A stretch of DNA of 64,000 bases from contig NC_019875.2 in assembly GCF_002234675.1 (NCBI RefSeq), positions 26,068,299-26,132,298 on the forward strand. The letters are read 5' to 3'. The notes beneath the pieces were generated by a model, which was given only the letters and a program-made list of their open reading frames with translations, did not search any database and had not been told where the DNA came from. The stretch comes from Oryzias latipes. Taxonomy: Eukaryota; Chordata; Actinopteri; Beloniformes; Adrianichthyidae. This document shows positions 49,770 to 60,091 of this stretch, one piece after another (the stretch's first letter is position 1; each line of letters begins with the position of its first letter). Position numbers and translations under genes: made by a program.

Positions 49770-50330
49770 GGGAGCGACCCTACGGTCAATGGTGCCGGGT
49801 CACACATAGCAGATCCACTAGATAGCATGTCCCCTTCGTGGCGCTGTACTCGAACGGGGCGGCCCAACGGTCAATGGTGCCGGGTCACACATAGCAGATC
49901 CACTAGATAGCATGTCCCCTTCGTGGCGCTGTACTCGAACGGGGGCGGCCCAACGGTCAATGGTGCCGGGTCACACATAGCAAATCCACTAGATAGCATG
50001 TTCCCTTCGTGGCGCTGTACTCGAACGGGGGCGGCCCAACGGTCAATGGTGCCGGGTCACACATAGTAGATCCACTAGTTAGCATGTTCCCTTCGTGGCG
50101 CTGTACTCGAACGGGGGCGGCCCAAACGGTCAATGGTGCCGGGTCACACATAGCAGATCCACTAGATAGCATGTTCCCTTCGTGGCGCTGTACTCGAACG
50201 GGGGCGGCCCAAACGGTCAATGGTGCCGGGTCACACATAGCAGATCCACTAGATAGCATGTTCCCTTCGTGGCGCTGTACTCGAACGGGGGCGGCCCAAA
50301 CGGTCAATGGTGCCGGGTCACACATAGCAG
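49770..50330 (+). repeat. tandem array of 85-87-bp units
   Basis: The word CGGTCAATGGTGCCGGGTCA starts at 49783, 49868, 49954, 50040, 50127, 50214 and 50301, giving units of 85, 86, 86, 87, 87 and 87 bp. The copies are nearly identical. The last three are multiples of three and stay open, so a repeated peptide frame (WRCTRTGAAQTVNGAGSHIA) appears, probably by chance. Confidence 0.95.
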
Positions 50331-50439
50331 TCATACTGGGAAATGAAATGAAAATGGAATGCTGCTGAAAACACACCCCATTTTATTACACACTGATTAT
50401 ACATTCACATTTTCTCTTCTTCTGGATGATTTTAGTGTT

Positions 50440-50601
50440 GGGGGTTTTGTTACCCGAAAGTTTTATGGAAATTTTATGGAATTTTATGGAAGTTTTATGG
50501 AATTGAACGGAGCCTTATGCCAAACGAAAATATGTGAATGCCAACTTAAAGAATATGGAAAAATGTCAAATAAATATTTCTTACTGCAAGAGTTGTCTGA
50601 C
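50440..50601 (+). repeat. B1 repeat
   Basis: Identical to 50802-50963. It begins GGGGGTTTTGTTACCCG and ends GTTGTCTGAC. AATAAA at 50569-50574 would serve as polyadenylation signal. It abuts A2 directly. Confidence 0.85.
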
Positions 50602-50761
50602 TGAAATGACGATTTATCGTATTTCGGGCAGATACTCGAAGCAGTGTTTTCAGGTAAATACCCCAGGGCGGTTCAGTTAATTAACTCACCTGCTCAGCGT
50701 CCTATTTAAGCCAGGTGCGCAGTTGTTCATTCTTTCTTACCTTCAGCGCTCATTCTTCGCC
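50602..50761 (+). repeat. A2 repeat
   Basis: Second copy of A, identical to 45974-46133. It lies between B1 and B2 as Ngaro-type structure requires. Confidence 0.85.
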
Positions 50762-50801
50762 CCACCCTCCTCCCCGGCTTCCACCTGTGGGCTCCGTAAA
50801 G

Positions 50802-50963
50802 GGGGGTTTTGTTACCCGAAAGTTTTATGGAAATTTTATGGAATTTTATGGAAGTTTTATGGAATTGAACGGAGCCTTATGCCAAACGAAAATATGTGAA
50901 TGCCAACTTAAAGAATATGGAAAAATGTCAAATAAATATTTCTTACTGCAAGAGTTGTCTGAC
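50802..50963 (+). repeat. B2 terminal repeat
   Basis: Second copy of B. It marks the right end of the element and is followed by TGAAAAGG, so TGAAA is shared with the left end. It is separated from A2 by 40 bp of C/T-rich sequence not found elsewhere in the element. Confidence 0.85.
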
Positions 50964-50968
50964 TGAAA

Positions 50969-51377
50969 AGGAACTATACATTTATTGTTTTTTTCTTGTC
51001 TTGTGTCTTGCAGCTGAACTCTGGCCTTCAGTTTATTGCACTTCTGTTCAATAAATACAAACAGAAGCTGAATATCTCAACCCCCCATCAAAAATAACCC
51101 TTCCACATAGGTCAGAAGTGTGACTCTGCAGCAAAATAGCTGCACATCGAGACAAAGCCACTGGCTGGAACTAAGGTAGGATCATGATGGGGATGCAAAA
51201 GTGTAATGAATGCAGCATTTTTGGCCGTCATCTGTCTGTTATCTGCAAATTATCTGTGTAGGTCATCAAAATGAGACTCTAGACATAATCTGGATGACTT
51301 TCAAAGAACGGCACTGCCAACGCCTTTTGTGCACACCCCACATGCAGTCATATGATACTGAAGGACCAAGCCAATTA
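50969..51377. other. intergenic
   Basis: No gene is seen. AATAAA-rich AT sequence near 51050 is unassigned. Confidence 0.4.
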
Positions 51378-52900
51378 TTAAAGACCCACTTTGATGAAAA
51401 TACTGTAGTGTTCTTTGGTTTTTTCAAAGGGCCTATATGGTGTTATTCTTAAGCCTTTCAGAGTAAACTATATCCATATTTATACCATGGTCCGGGAGAA
51501 TTCTCGATTCTGATTGGCTGCTGGGTGTGCATTAAAAAGTGATAACCGCACGACTAAAAAAAAGATCCGGTCACGTACCTTAAATGTTCTGTATCACTGC
51601 ACTGGACTCTTTAAAACAAACATTTGCTTTGTTATATGGACAAAAACAAGCGGTATGAGGTGAACCTTCTCTCTGAACTGATGCTTTATATACATTGTGG
51701 CGAACAGCATATATATCGCTTTCCTTTGCCACTGAAGTCCGGATCGGAGCTTGGAGTGGCAACACACAGCACACAAATAGTCTGCCTTTTGTGAAAAAAG
51801 TGATCCAAAACGAAGAAATAACAAGAATAAAGTACTAAAACTGGTTCAATGTTTTTTTTTCCTTTTGTAAGTGACCATTGTATAAGCCTTTCAAAGTGTG
51901 CTTAATCAGAATTAACGCACAACAAGGAAGCAACCATCCTCCGCTTTACATCGGATAATTCAGGCTTTCACAGTGTGGGTAAATTTCTTATAATGCACAC
52001 TTTGTCAGCCAATAACCCTTACAAATAATATACTACCTTTGGCACACTGACAAATGATTTTATGGGTTATTTTCACAGTTCATTTTGCTACCTGGAAGTG
52101 AGACGACTCAACCTCTGAGGCACTGCCTTTCGGTCCTGTGGGTGCCGCCCATTTCATGACATCAGCTCAGAGTAAGCCTTAGCAGTGTGTCTGTGTTTCG
52201 CCCGGGAAAAACAAACGACATCCGAAATTTTGCAAAGATGAATGTCATATTGTGCGTGTAAAATCAAAGAGTTTTGTCGGTCACCCCCAGCTCCACTGAG
52301 AAAGTGGGTGTGTGTTTTAGCCTGGGGGCGAAAACTGAGGACTGCTCAGAAATCCGTGAATGGAGAAAAAATGTGTTGTTTTTTGTGAGGAATTAACATT
52401 ATAATACACTTAAAAGCTCAAGAAGTTGATTTTGCATGATTTAAACCCCTTAACATGTACATACTTGACGCAATTTTCTGATAATGGAGGAAATATATTA
52501 AGAAAATTGTGCTCAAAATTTTATTCCAGATTATTTTTCTTCAAATCCTGTGAACAAGACACAGATAAAAGAATGCCATTTGAAAAAAGCTTATAGTTGT
52601 GATGTACCTTTTGGACTACAAGCTCCCTGTTCCGCTCCATTTTGAAGCTTCCACTGTTAGACATCTAGATCCACGTACGCCTTAGTTTTCCTTAGCCTAG
52701 CTGACATCTGCCTCAAAACTGTACAGTTGGATTGCTCCAATATTGCTCGCAACTTTTATTGCACCGGTAATGTTACGCTGGGGGTGTGAGAGCCTGTAGG
52801 CTAACAGGAGAGAGTGTAGACAAAAGTATTGATGGGAAATATGGGCAGGCTTACACTGCACCAACAGTCCAGTGACACATGATGTCAAGTGGCATTTTCT
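51378..52900 (-). mobile_element. piggyBac-like family copy, probably interrupted
   Basis: TTAAAGACCCACT at 51378-51390 is a perfect family end. Family interior, in reverse orientation to the 2.06-kb copy, resumes at about 52440-52890: inverse of TTAGCCTACAG, and TTTTCTGATAATGG shared with 20.1 kb. Between them lies unrelated sequence (about 51480-52030) that may be a later insertion. The distal end was not found. Confidence 0.45.
51480..52030. repeat. possible foldback element
   Basis: ATTGGCTG...GTGTGCATTA near 51513-51534 is matched by its inverse near 51990-52012. The outer text GGGAGAATTCTCGATTCTGA is familiar from short fish inverted-repeat elements. The boundaries are uncertain. Confidence 0.35.
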
Positions 52901-54679
52901 GAAACTGGTAAAAACTAAACTATTTTGTGCATACTTTTTTTTTTTGGCTTATTCAGTCATTTTTGTAAGGTTTAATGGGAGTTTATTTTTTCTTGGTGCA
53001 CAGTTAAACTGAAAAAAAAGAAGAACTTAAATAGTTACTAAAAAATTGATTTGAAAGTTAGCATCTTAGACACTCAGATTGTGAGTTTACATTATAGTCC
53101 AAAGCCATTTCACCAGCTTAAAAAGGGCACATAAATGACAGAATAAAAAAGATGAATACTCGATGGGTTTATGTGAAAAGGACTGAAGGGTGTCCACCAT
53201 CAACAAAACCTTTCAAAAGAGGAGTGCTAGATCACTGATTAAAAGAGAAAATGTGTTCCCTTTTTACAAGCCGCTAACAGGCCTTTTCATAATAGTAAGC
53301 CTTGCTGTCATTTACTTTGCATTTCTTTAATTATACTAAAGTGGCTGAAGTCATTATGAACACCAATCCTGAGTGCAAACATATTCAAATTTTGCTTGAA
53401 AACAGTCAAAGTGTTCCTCCTTTTCAATGACCGGCTGAGTTTCTGTAATGCACACTTCGCTTCTATCTTGTTCGCAGAAACTCTGCATTTATAAGGGTTA
53501 GAGCTTTGCTCAAGGATTTTCTGCAAACAACAGCGTTCATTCTATCATAGCAGTATTCACCATAGACATTATTCAGATGGAGCCGTGTTGAGTGTCAGCC
53601 CAACAATATGCTTTGTATTACGGCCAAACACTTCAGTTAAAAGAATGTTTGTCTTTAGGAAATTGTTCAGCAAAAAGAAACCGAGAAAGTGCCTTTAGTT
53701 TGCAGCGGTACCTGAGTGTCAAGGTGTGATTGTGCAAGTTATCCTTTAAGAAAATTCTAATTCCACTGACGTTTTAAAGATTTAATTCAACAGTCCTCCT
53801 TTTTTGTGAAGTTAAAATGCTCTAGAATCAGTTTCTGTGCTGATGCTTTAACTACCACAATTATAATAATACATTTGAGCACACCTATTAACTGTATATG
53901 AGAACTGGACTGAGTGAGTGTGACGTCACCCATAGAAAATGGTTTATTTCTTAAACCATTTTTAACCAAAAGCGGTGCAACCGACCTTGCTCTGTAGCAA
54001 CACAGGGAAGTGGTGTATTCTAAACAAAGTGCACATCTTCCAACTTGGATTTCTCCAGTCTTAAAATAGAAACAACGTCTAAATTGTTCATTTCCTCTGG
54101 TGTCACCTCCTCATGTCTCATCTCCTTCTTTCTATTCTATCTTCTTCTTCAAGATTTCCGGTTTCGGGTCAATAATGACTTGAATCTGCTATAAAACTCT
54201 GATTAGAACCTATGTACCAGAAAATGATCTTTCAGGTAAAGAAAGTGGTAAGGTAGAACATGGGTGGGATTATATAAATTCACTTCCTCTCCCTTTCAAG
54301 TAATCTATGATTTGATGACTAATTATTTTATGTTTGATACTTATTTGTATGGATGTGAAACTTTGTTGATTGGTTGTATTGTTTATGCATTACTCTGGCT
54401 TTGATGGCTTGAAATAAACCATTTCCGATCCAATCTTCTCTCTTTCACTTCCGCTGCAGCCCGTCTTCACGATCAAACTCACCAAACAGGTTGAAAGAAA
54501 CTTTAAACTCACTCTTGTATTTTTCTACTGTCTTGCTGTTGTGATAAACTGTGGAATAAGATATGGCATTATAACGTTTTCTTTGGTTGCTCTGCTCAGG
54601 AAAGTGTTGCTACTGTTTGTGATGTGTTAAGTTACAGCACTCTGGATGTGTTTTATTATTTTTGTTTTATTTTTTTAGT
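52901..54679. other. intergenic with a small hairpin
   Basis: No gene is seen. AAAATGGTTTA and its exact inverse TAAACCATTTT at 53936-53962 flank a 5-base loop. Confidence 0.45.
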
Positions 54680-54965
54680 TGTTTGGGCAGCCATGGTGCA
54701 GCGGTAGGGCGGTTGACCCATGATCGTAAGGTTGCAGGTTCAATTTCCGCTTTGGACGCCCATGAGTCGAAGTGTCCTTGGGCAAGACACTGAACCCCAC
54801 CTTGCCTCTGGTGGGAGGTTGGCGTCAGTGTTTGGCAGCAGAGCCACCACCAGTGTGTAAATGTGTGTGTGAATATGTGTATGACTGGGTGAATGGATCT
54901 GTGACTGTAAAGCGCTTTGGGCCTTGTAGGTAGAATAGAGCTATCTAAGTATGCGGCAAAACACA
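54680..54965 (+). repeat. tRNA-derived SINE
   Basis: The head GCAGCCATGGTGCAGCGGTA with B-box-like GGTTGCAGGTTCAATTTCC is followed by GTCCTTGGGCAAGACACTGA, ACCACCAGTGTGTAAATGTG, GGGTGAATG and AAAGCGCTTTGGGCC. This is the typical order of a widespread teleost SINE. It looks nearly full length. The minus-strand open frame across it is not a gene. Confidence 0.8.
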
Positions 54966-55164
54966 AAAATCCCCTTTGGCGGTGTAAAATTAAATGTCAG
55001 AAGTCTATTATAGTGATAAACTTTAAAAGGTCACTTTTCAAGCTGTTTTTTGATCTTTTATTGTGACAATTTTACAATTTCAAATGAAATTACTTAAAAT
55101 GAGGCTTTTTAATGCATTGTTATGATTAGATTCATTGTATTAATTCATTACAGGTCAAAATAAA

Positions 55165-55345
55165 TCATTCATTCATTCATCTTCTAAACCTGTTTTGCCC
55201 CTTTCGGGGTCACGGGGCTGCAGGAGCCTGTCCCGGACGCTCGTGAGCGAAGGCAGGAGACATCCTGGACAGGTCGGCAGTCTGTCCCAGGGCCACAATC
55301 ACAAAAACACATGCACACTCACATTCACATCTAGTGGCATGGTGT
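55165..55345 (-). repeat. teleost LINE 3' tail, inverted
   Basis: Plus-strand reading ATTCATTCATTCATCTTCTA, CCTTTCGGGGTCACGGGG, GGAGCCTGTCCCGG and CCTGGACAGGTCGGCAGTC is the inverse of the LINE tail. Its CATT repeats mark the 3' terminus. Confidence 0.75.
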
Positions 55346-55451
55346 TTTGAGCCCTAAATAGCATTCTACTGTGCATAATTAATCAATTCCTCATCAATAT
55401 TAAGCCCATGACAGCACTAAACACAATGACTGAGTAAAAGACGCTTATGTC

Positions 55452-55864
55452 TCAATAGACATCTATGGGATTGTGGCTTTTTGGAACCAGTCTGTAATTT
55501 CTCTTCGGAACGATGAGAAATTCTTTTACAGTCAATGACTTCAGCGCATCCAAACCTTTGACAAGCTTTAAATACTTGTACTGATAATTGCCAATTAACT
55601 GATTTAAAACCTTGAAATATGAGTTTTCCTGCTGTCTCATTTTAAGTGAAGCATCATTTGTCATGTCTGTCAGCAGTTGGTCGACGTCTTTAAACAAATC
55701 TGCTGGTCAGACTGGAACTTCAAGACGGTTGTAATGTTTCCAGCAGCTCAAGTCAACCAATTCAAGCATTCTTTGGGTTTTTAAAAAGGCTATGTTCTGT
55801 GAGTATTTCAGTCCTAATGGTGTCTGAAGATTGCCCCTTGTTGTAGAAAGAAATGCATTTGATA
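55452..55864 (-). pseudogene. exon-like relic of an unidentified protein
   Basis: On the minus strand a good acceptor (TTGTTATACAG) precedes base 55864. The frame then runs about 137 codons to a TGA at 55452, broken by a single TGA near 55700. The translation looks like real protein, mixed and charged: LQTPLGLKYSQNIAFLKTQR, then the stop, then QLLTDMTNDASLKMRQQENS and GLDALKSLTVKEFLIVPKRN. I do not recognise the family. It may be the last exon of a decayed gene or a transposed exon. No partner exons were found nearby. Confidence 0.4.
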
Positions 55865-55865
55865 C

Positions 55866-58800
55866 TGTATAACAAAATAGAACACAATAAATACATGTTT
55901 AGATTTTGTGCAGGAGTGTTAGCTGGGAAGAGTTTTTATAAAGTAAACATACTAAGCTATGTTCTTTAGGCTGTTTATTATTTGAGTCTTTCTGAGTTAA
56001 CACTAAGGTGTCTCGCAGGGTTTTCTACTGATTAACATATTCTCTAATTAATATGCAACAGCAGACTGCTATCAGTGTGAATACCAGCTATCATTCTAAC
56101 AGATAATTTCAGTTCATGCTTAGCTAACACGAGAATTGTTTAAAGTTGCAGGCTATTCTGCCAATTATATTTCACTAAATGGCGTTTTTGTGACACAGCA
56201 ATGTGGATATCATTTCAAAAAAGTGATTATCACTGTAATTGTCATTTTTGATAAAGAAGATAAACACATAAGTTGTCTGCTGATGTCCAAAAAGAACATA
56301 ATACCCAAAGAAACAGACACACAATGAGATCTAAATGACCCCAAATGAACAAAATTGGCAATTAAACATTAAAAAAAAGATAATTAAAATAGTCATTAAA
56401 AATACAAAAAGCAAAGAAAGCTTGGAAAGAAAAAAACTAAAGAAAACAAGGAACAGATGAGACATCAAAAAAGTGACACAAAATAAACAAAATAATTAGT
56501 GAGAGAAGAGAGGTGACTGCTCTGACTGTGGGGCAAAATAAAATGACCAAATTATACATAATAGACAAAAATTAGACAGGTAATATCGCAAATTTTTACT
56601 CACACAAGCCATATGTGCTTGTTGTTTGTCGGAAAGTCTTTGCATCTATGTGGCATCTGTTTATATACTCTCAATTATAGTAGCAGTTTAAAGGTTTTTC
56701 CTTCTTAACTAGTATTTCATGTTGAAATGTTGTCTGCAAATAACGGATAGAAAAGGATTAAAAACTGTAAAAAAAAAACAAAATTAAAAAATTTAAAAAA
56801 TGTATATATTACATCTCAGGAACGGTACCCACCTCCAATTTCTGAAGTCTGATTTTGTTAGATAAGTGACACCCAAAATGATGAAAGGAAACTGGAGGCA
56901 TGTTAAAACTATCATTGGGGGCGTCGTGCCACAACTTGTCACATCTATTCACATTAAATGTGCTGCTGTGACTTCACAGCCTAACTGAGGTGATTTGAGG
57001 TGTTTGGTTCCATGTGAGCCTGAGCGAAAGTGTCTTCTCACTGAAATTAACCACATCCATAAATATTACTCACAGCGCCTTCCACAGCCAACTCTCCTGT
57101 CCCAGAGAGGGCAAATGTGACACCTAGTGGCGTTCACAGTTTACAGCATCATCTTCTGTGAGGAAAATCAACATAATGCAGTTAAAACAAGTTTTTTTGT
57201 GTGTGTTTTGTTTACAGCCTTCATGAGCTTTTCTGAATACTTTTCATTTATTGACATGCACAATTTATGATTATTGAGAAATCCCAAATCCTGTGCAGAC
57301 TGGTTTGTGCTTTCCACTGGCAAAATATGAAGGGATGACTTGATGCAGATTGCTAAAAGCCAAAATATCTCACATGGAGCCACTTAAAATGATCAATCTG
57401 CAGGGCAGGGTTAACAAGGGGTTAAGGAATGTCTACGCTCCACCGCTTCTTGGCAGATGAAGGCACTTCTCCATATTGGACTCAAATGGAGCCAAGTGTC
57501 CTCAGACTCTGGTGGAGGTTGAAGACATCCTATCTCGAGAAATTGTTTTCACAGTATGAGGAAAACTAATTACAGGCAGTACATTAATTTCACGCTACTG
57601 CCTTAGAATTAATTGCATCTTCAGAGAAGTGACTGAAAGTGATGGCTCAAGCAGGCCTGATAAGAGTGGACACACAGAGCGGTCTATTGAATTATGTCGC
57701 TAATCAAGGCCATTGCAGAAAGCTGCTTTTAGATCATCATCAGTGGAAACCATCATTTTTGCATGTGTTTCTGCCTTTGCACGCATTATATGTCGGACAT
57801 GCTTCTTGCAGTGTGCCTTACAACAAAAGGTTTATGTGAGGATGTGTGAAAATGTAATTCACTGCAATAAAGAAAAAAAAGGCACAGTGAGGTGTGTGAC
57901 AAGGACTCTTTCCACCCTCGTTCTCACTTTGAAGCGGTGCGATAAATTTCACATCCACTGACTGGGAAGCATCTATAAATACACAGTGTCAAAGGATTTT
58001 GCTGTTCAAGTAACTTTTATCCCCAAGTCTCAGTGCTATAATTCATCACAGTGAGCAGTGTTGTGGCCAGAGGCGCCACAAGGGGGGAATCAAACGACAC
58101 AATAAAGTCTTCATCACGTGACCACTGTGTTTCCAAATTATCTTCTTAAAGAATAATACAAGTTTTAATCTTCATTTCAGTTTTCTACGGGGCTATTTTA
58201 CAATATTTATAAGAAAGAATTGAGGGATAAATGGTGAGGTAGAGATAACCGGGTTTCTGTCTCCCCCTTAGAAATTTGGGTTAAGGGCTCATTTTTATTA
58301 AATTGAGTTAAGTGACTTGTCAAGATTCCCTTAATTGGCTCCTGTGGGATTTGGGGCCCCAAAAAAAAAAAGCCTTGATGTTCACGTCGTAATAAGTGTG
58401 ACAGGATTATAATTTTGTTGTATTTATCAATACGTGTTTGATGGAATCGAGCCAGTTTCATGCCAGGAATTCATTTTTTGTGCTCTCTGCTGTCAGACGC
58501 CACCATCACAGGACAGACGGGCTTTTAATCCAGCTTCTGAAAAAATGCTTTGTTGACGTTGACTTATCACAAATGCATCATTTGCATGCCACTTGCAAAA
58601 AATATTTATGAGCCCCCCTCCCTTTGTTTTGGTATTATTTATGGGCAGTCCACAGCCTCTTTCCACGCAGTAAACCCAGAATTCAGAGGGGATTTTAATT
58701 AGAATTTGAAAACACATTCCCTTGTAATATTTACAAATCTATATGCAAATTATACATTCCCCATTTTTGTATCTGCAAATACCTGAAAATCTGAAATGAA

Positions 58801-59450
58801 TGTTGCAGAATTGCTTAGAAATCTCTCCCTGGGAGTGAACAGACATAAAGAGAGATTTTTTCAGAGAAGTCGCTGATGCCAGCTCCTGCTGCAGAGGACT
58901 AAAGGTTGGTATAAACCTGTTGTTAAAGGCTTTGTTTGTTTTGTGTAACTGAACAAGGGTGCCACGCCTCGGACATTTTTTACAGATTAATCATAAAGTA
59001 AACACAAACACACAACTTCATCCCTGAGATTCCTCCAAAACATTACAAGGAAGCGTTTTCATTTTTTACAGTGGATTGTTCAAAAACAACACTGCAACAC
59101 AAAGTCAAACTGAAAAATCTTTATTTAAATGTCTGGTATCTTAAGGTGTTTTGATACATCATTGTTTTTGAACTCATTAAAAAGTTGGCCTGTCAAAATT
59201 TCTCACGTTTACCAATAACTCTTGATTCTTCATGCGTGACACCTTCTTAAAAGACACAGCACAGGCTCTGACACAGCAAGCCTGTTCAAATGGGACGTTT
59301 GTGCAATAGTTCATTGTGGGGCCACACCTCGTCCCTCCCATTCACACCCTCGCTCAGACTTTCACATCATGGCTGCCAGAATGTTGCAATAACCTCCATA
59401 AACACACCCCGGCGTAGCTGAAAAAAGCCTTTTTTCAAAGTCTGAACTGA
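55866..59450. other. intergenic downstream of dsc2l
   Basis: No gene is seen. The parts 57410-57800 and 58480-58800 are non-repetitive and motif-rich, while 56330-56800 is A-rich. Two octamer sites lie in the second stretch. Confidence 0.45.
58580..58750. promoter_or_regulatory. candidate enhancer with two POU octamers
   Basis: ATTTGCAT at 58580-58587 and ATGCAAAT at 58743-58750 are perfect octamers in opposite orientation. TTTTAATTAGAATTT, a homeodomain-type site, lies between them. The block is free of recognised repeats and sits within 1 kb of the desmocollin 3' end. Regulatory function is inferred. Confidence 0.3.
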
Positions 59451-59470
59451 CTGGTGGGAAATCATTAAAG

Positions 59471-59476
59471 TTTATT
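59471..59476 (-). terminator. polyadenylation signal of the desmocollin gene
   Basis: AATAAA on the minus strand about 420 bp after the stop codon. It gives a 3' UTR of ordinary length. A second AATAAA lies near 59120. Confidence 0.5.
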
Positions 59477-59893
59477 ACAAATGATTCTCTAGACTTTACA
59501 TTTTTTACACAACAATAAAAAAGCAACAAATGATCAGTCAGTTTTGAAACAAAAAATATCTATAAATATAAAAATGTTATTAACTATGAAAGCAGATGAA
59601 TGGTAAAAAAAACACATAAACACCAAAAGTTTCTAACTTTCCACCATAAACACCTTTAGAAGCAGAACCAACACTTTAGAGGCAAATTCTAAGTCAACAC
59701 ATAGAAGTGTGTTGTGCAAATGATAAACAACTGACAGAAAATGCAAAGTTTTCAGTGCAAAAGACCAACAAGTTGGAAAAAAAAACCTCCATATACACAC
59801 TAACATCACCTGCACAGTCTCATTCCTGATTCCAGGCCTTTGCCCTCTGCAGTCAGTAGTGAACCTATGAACTCGTGTGTAAAGTCCCTTTGC

Positions 59894-60091
59894 TCATGTC
59901 TTTTTGCACACGGCTGCAAGAGTTTTGAACCTTGGTCCCAGCGTGTTCAAGAAGTCCAGGTTTTCTTCTTCGCCGAAGTCTTTGCAGGATCCGACAGAGC
60001 CGGCGGCAGAGCCCACCCCCTCGTAGCCGTAGCATTTGACGTTGTCGTCAGCGAAGTGCTCCTCCCCTTCTTCTCCCATAATGGCCAGTTT
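59894..60091 (-). CDS. dsc2l: dsc2l last exon, plakoglobin-binding end
   Basis: 198 bp encoding KLAIMGEEGEEHF, YGYEGVGSAAGSVGSC and FLNTLGPRFKTLAAVC, the catenin-binding segment of desmocollin a-forms. The acceptor is GTTTTTAAG. Confidence 0.9.
   Translation of the reverse strand, partial: KLAIMGEEGEEHFADDNVKCYGYEGVGSAAGSVGSCKDFGEEENLDFLNTLGPRFKTLAAVCKKT

Larger units (their letters stand above)
45974..50963 (+). mobile_element. Ngaro/PAT-like tyrosine-recombinase retroelement, apparently non-autonomous
   Basis: The repeat layout is A1 (45974-46133), interior, B1 (50440-50601), A2 (50602-50761), a 40-bp spacer, then B2 (50802-50963). A1 equals A2 over 160 bp and B1 equals B2 over 162 bp by eye. 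This split direct repeat order is the hallmark of Ngaro and PAT elements of the DIRS order, which use a tyrosine recombinase and make no target duplication. The pentamer TGAAA occurs at the A1 start, the B1/A2 junction and just after B2, as expected of a recombination core. A carries a TATTTAAG promoter-like box; B carries AATAAA. The 4.3-kb interior has no open frame above about 140 codons and I recognise no reverse transcriptase, RNase H or recombinase. One short stretch near 47860-47940 (VLVLGSSILGHV) weakly recalls the first block of the SGNH hydrolase some Ngaro elements carry. Confidence 0.65.

Noticed and set aside
49957..50376. Open frames of 139 and 119 codons with a repeated peptide
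   Set aside because: They follow the 87-bp tandem units, whose length is a multiple of three. The opposite strand is open too.
45974..50963. Reading the 46-51-kb unit as an ordinary LTR retrotransposon
   Set aside because: The left end carries only the A block, while the right end carries B-A-B. No TG...CA LTR pair, primer-binding site or target duplication is visible.
54667..54966. 99-codon minus-strand frame
   Set aside because: It is the inverse of a SINE.
57168..57383. 71-codon minus-strand frame downstream of dsc2l
   Set aside because: No acceptor or donor in register and no recognisable similarity. It is not part of the desmocollin gene.
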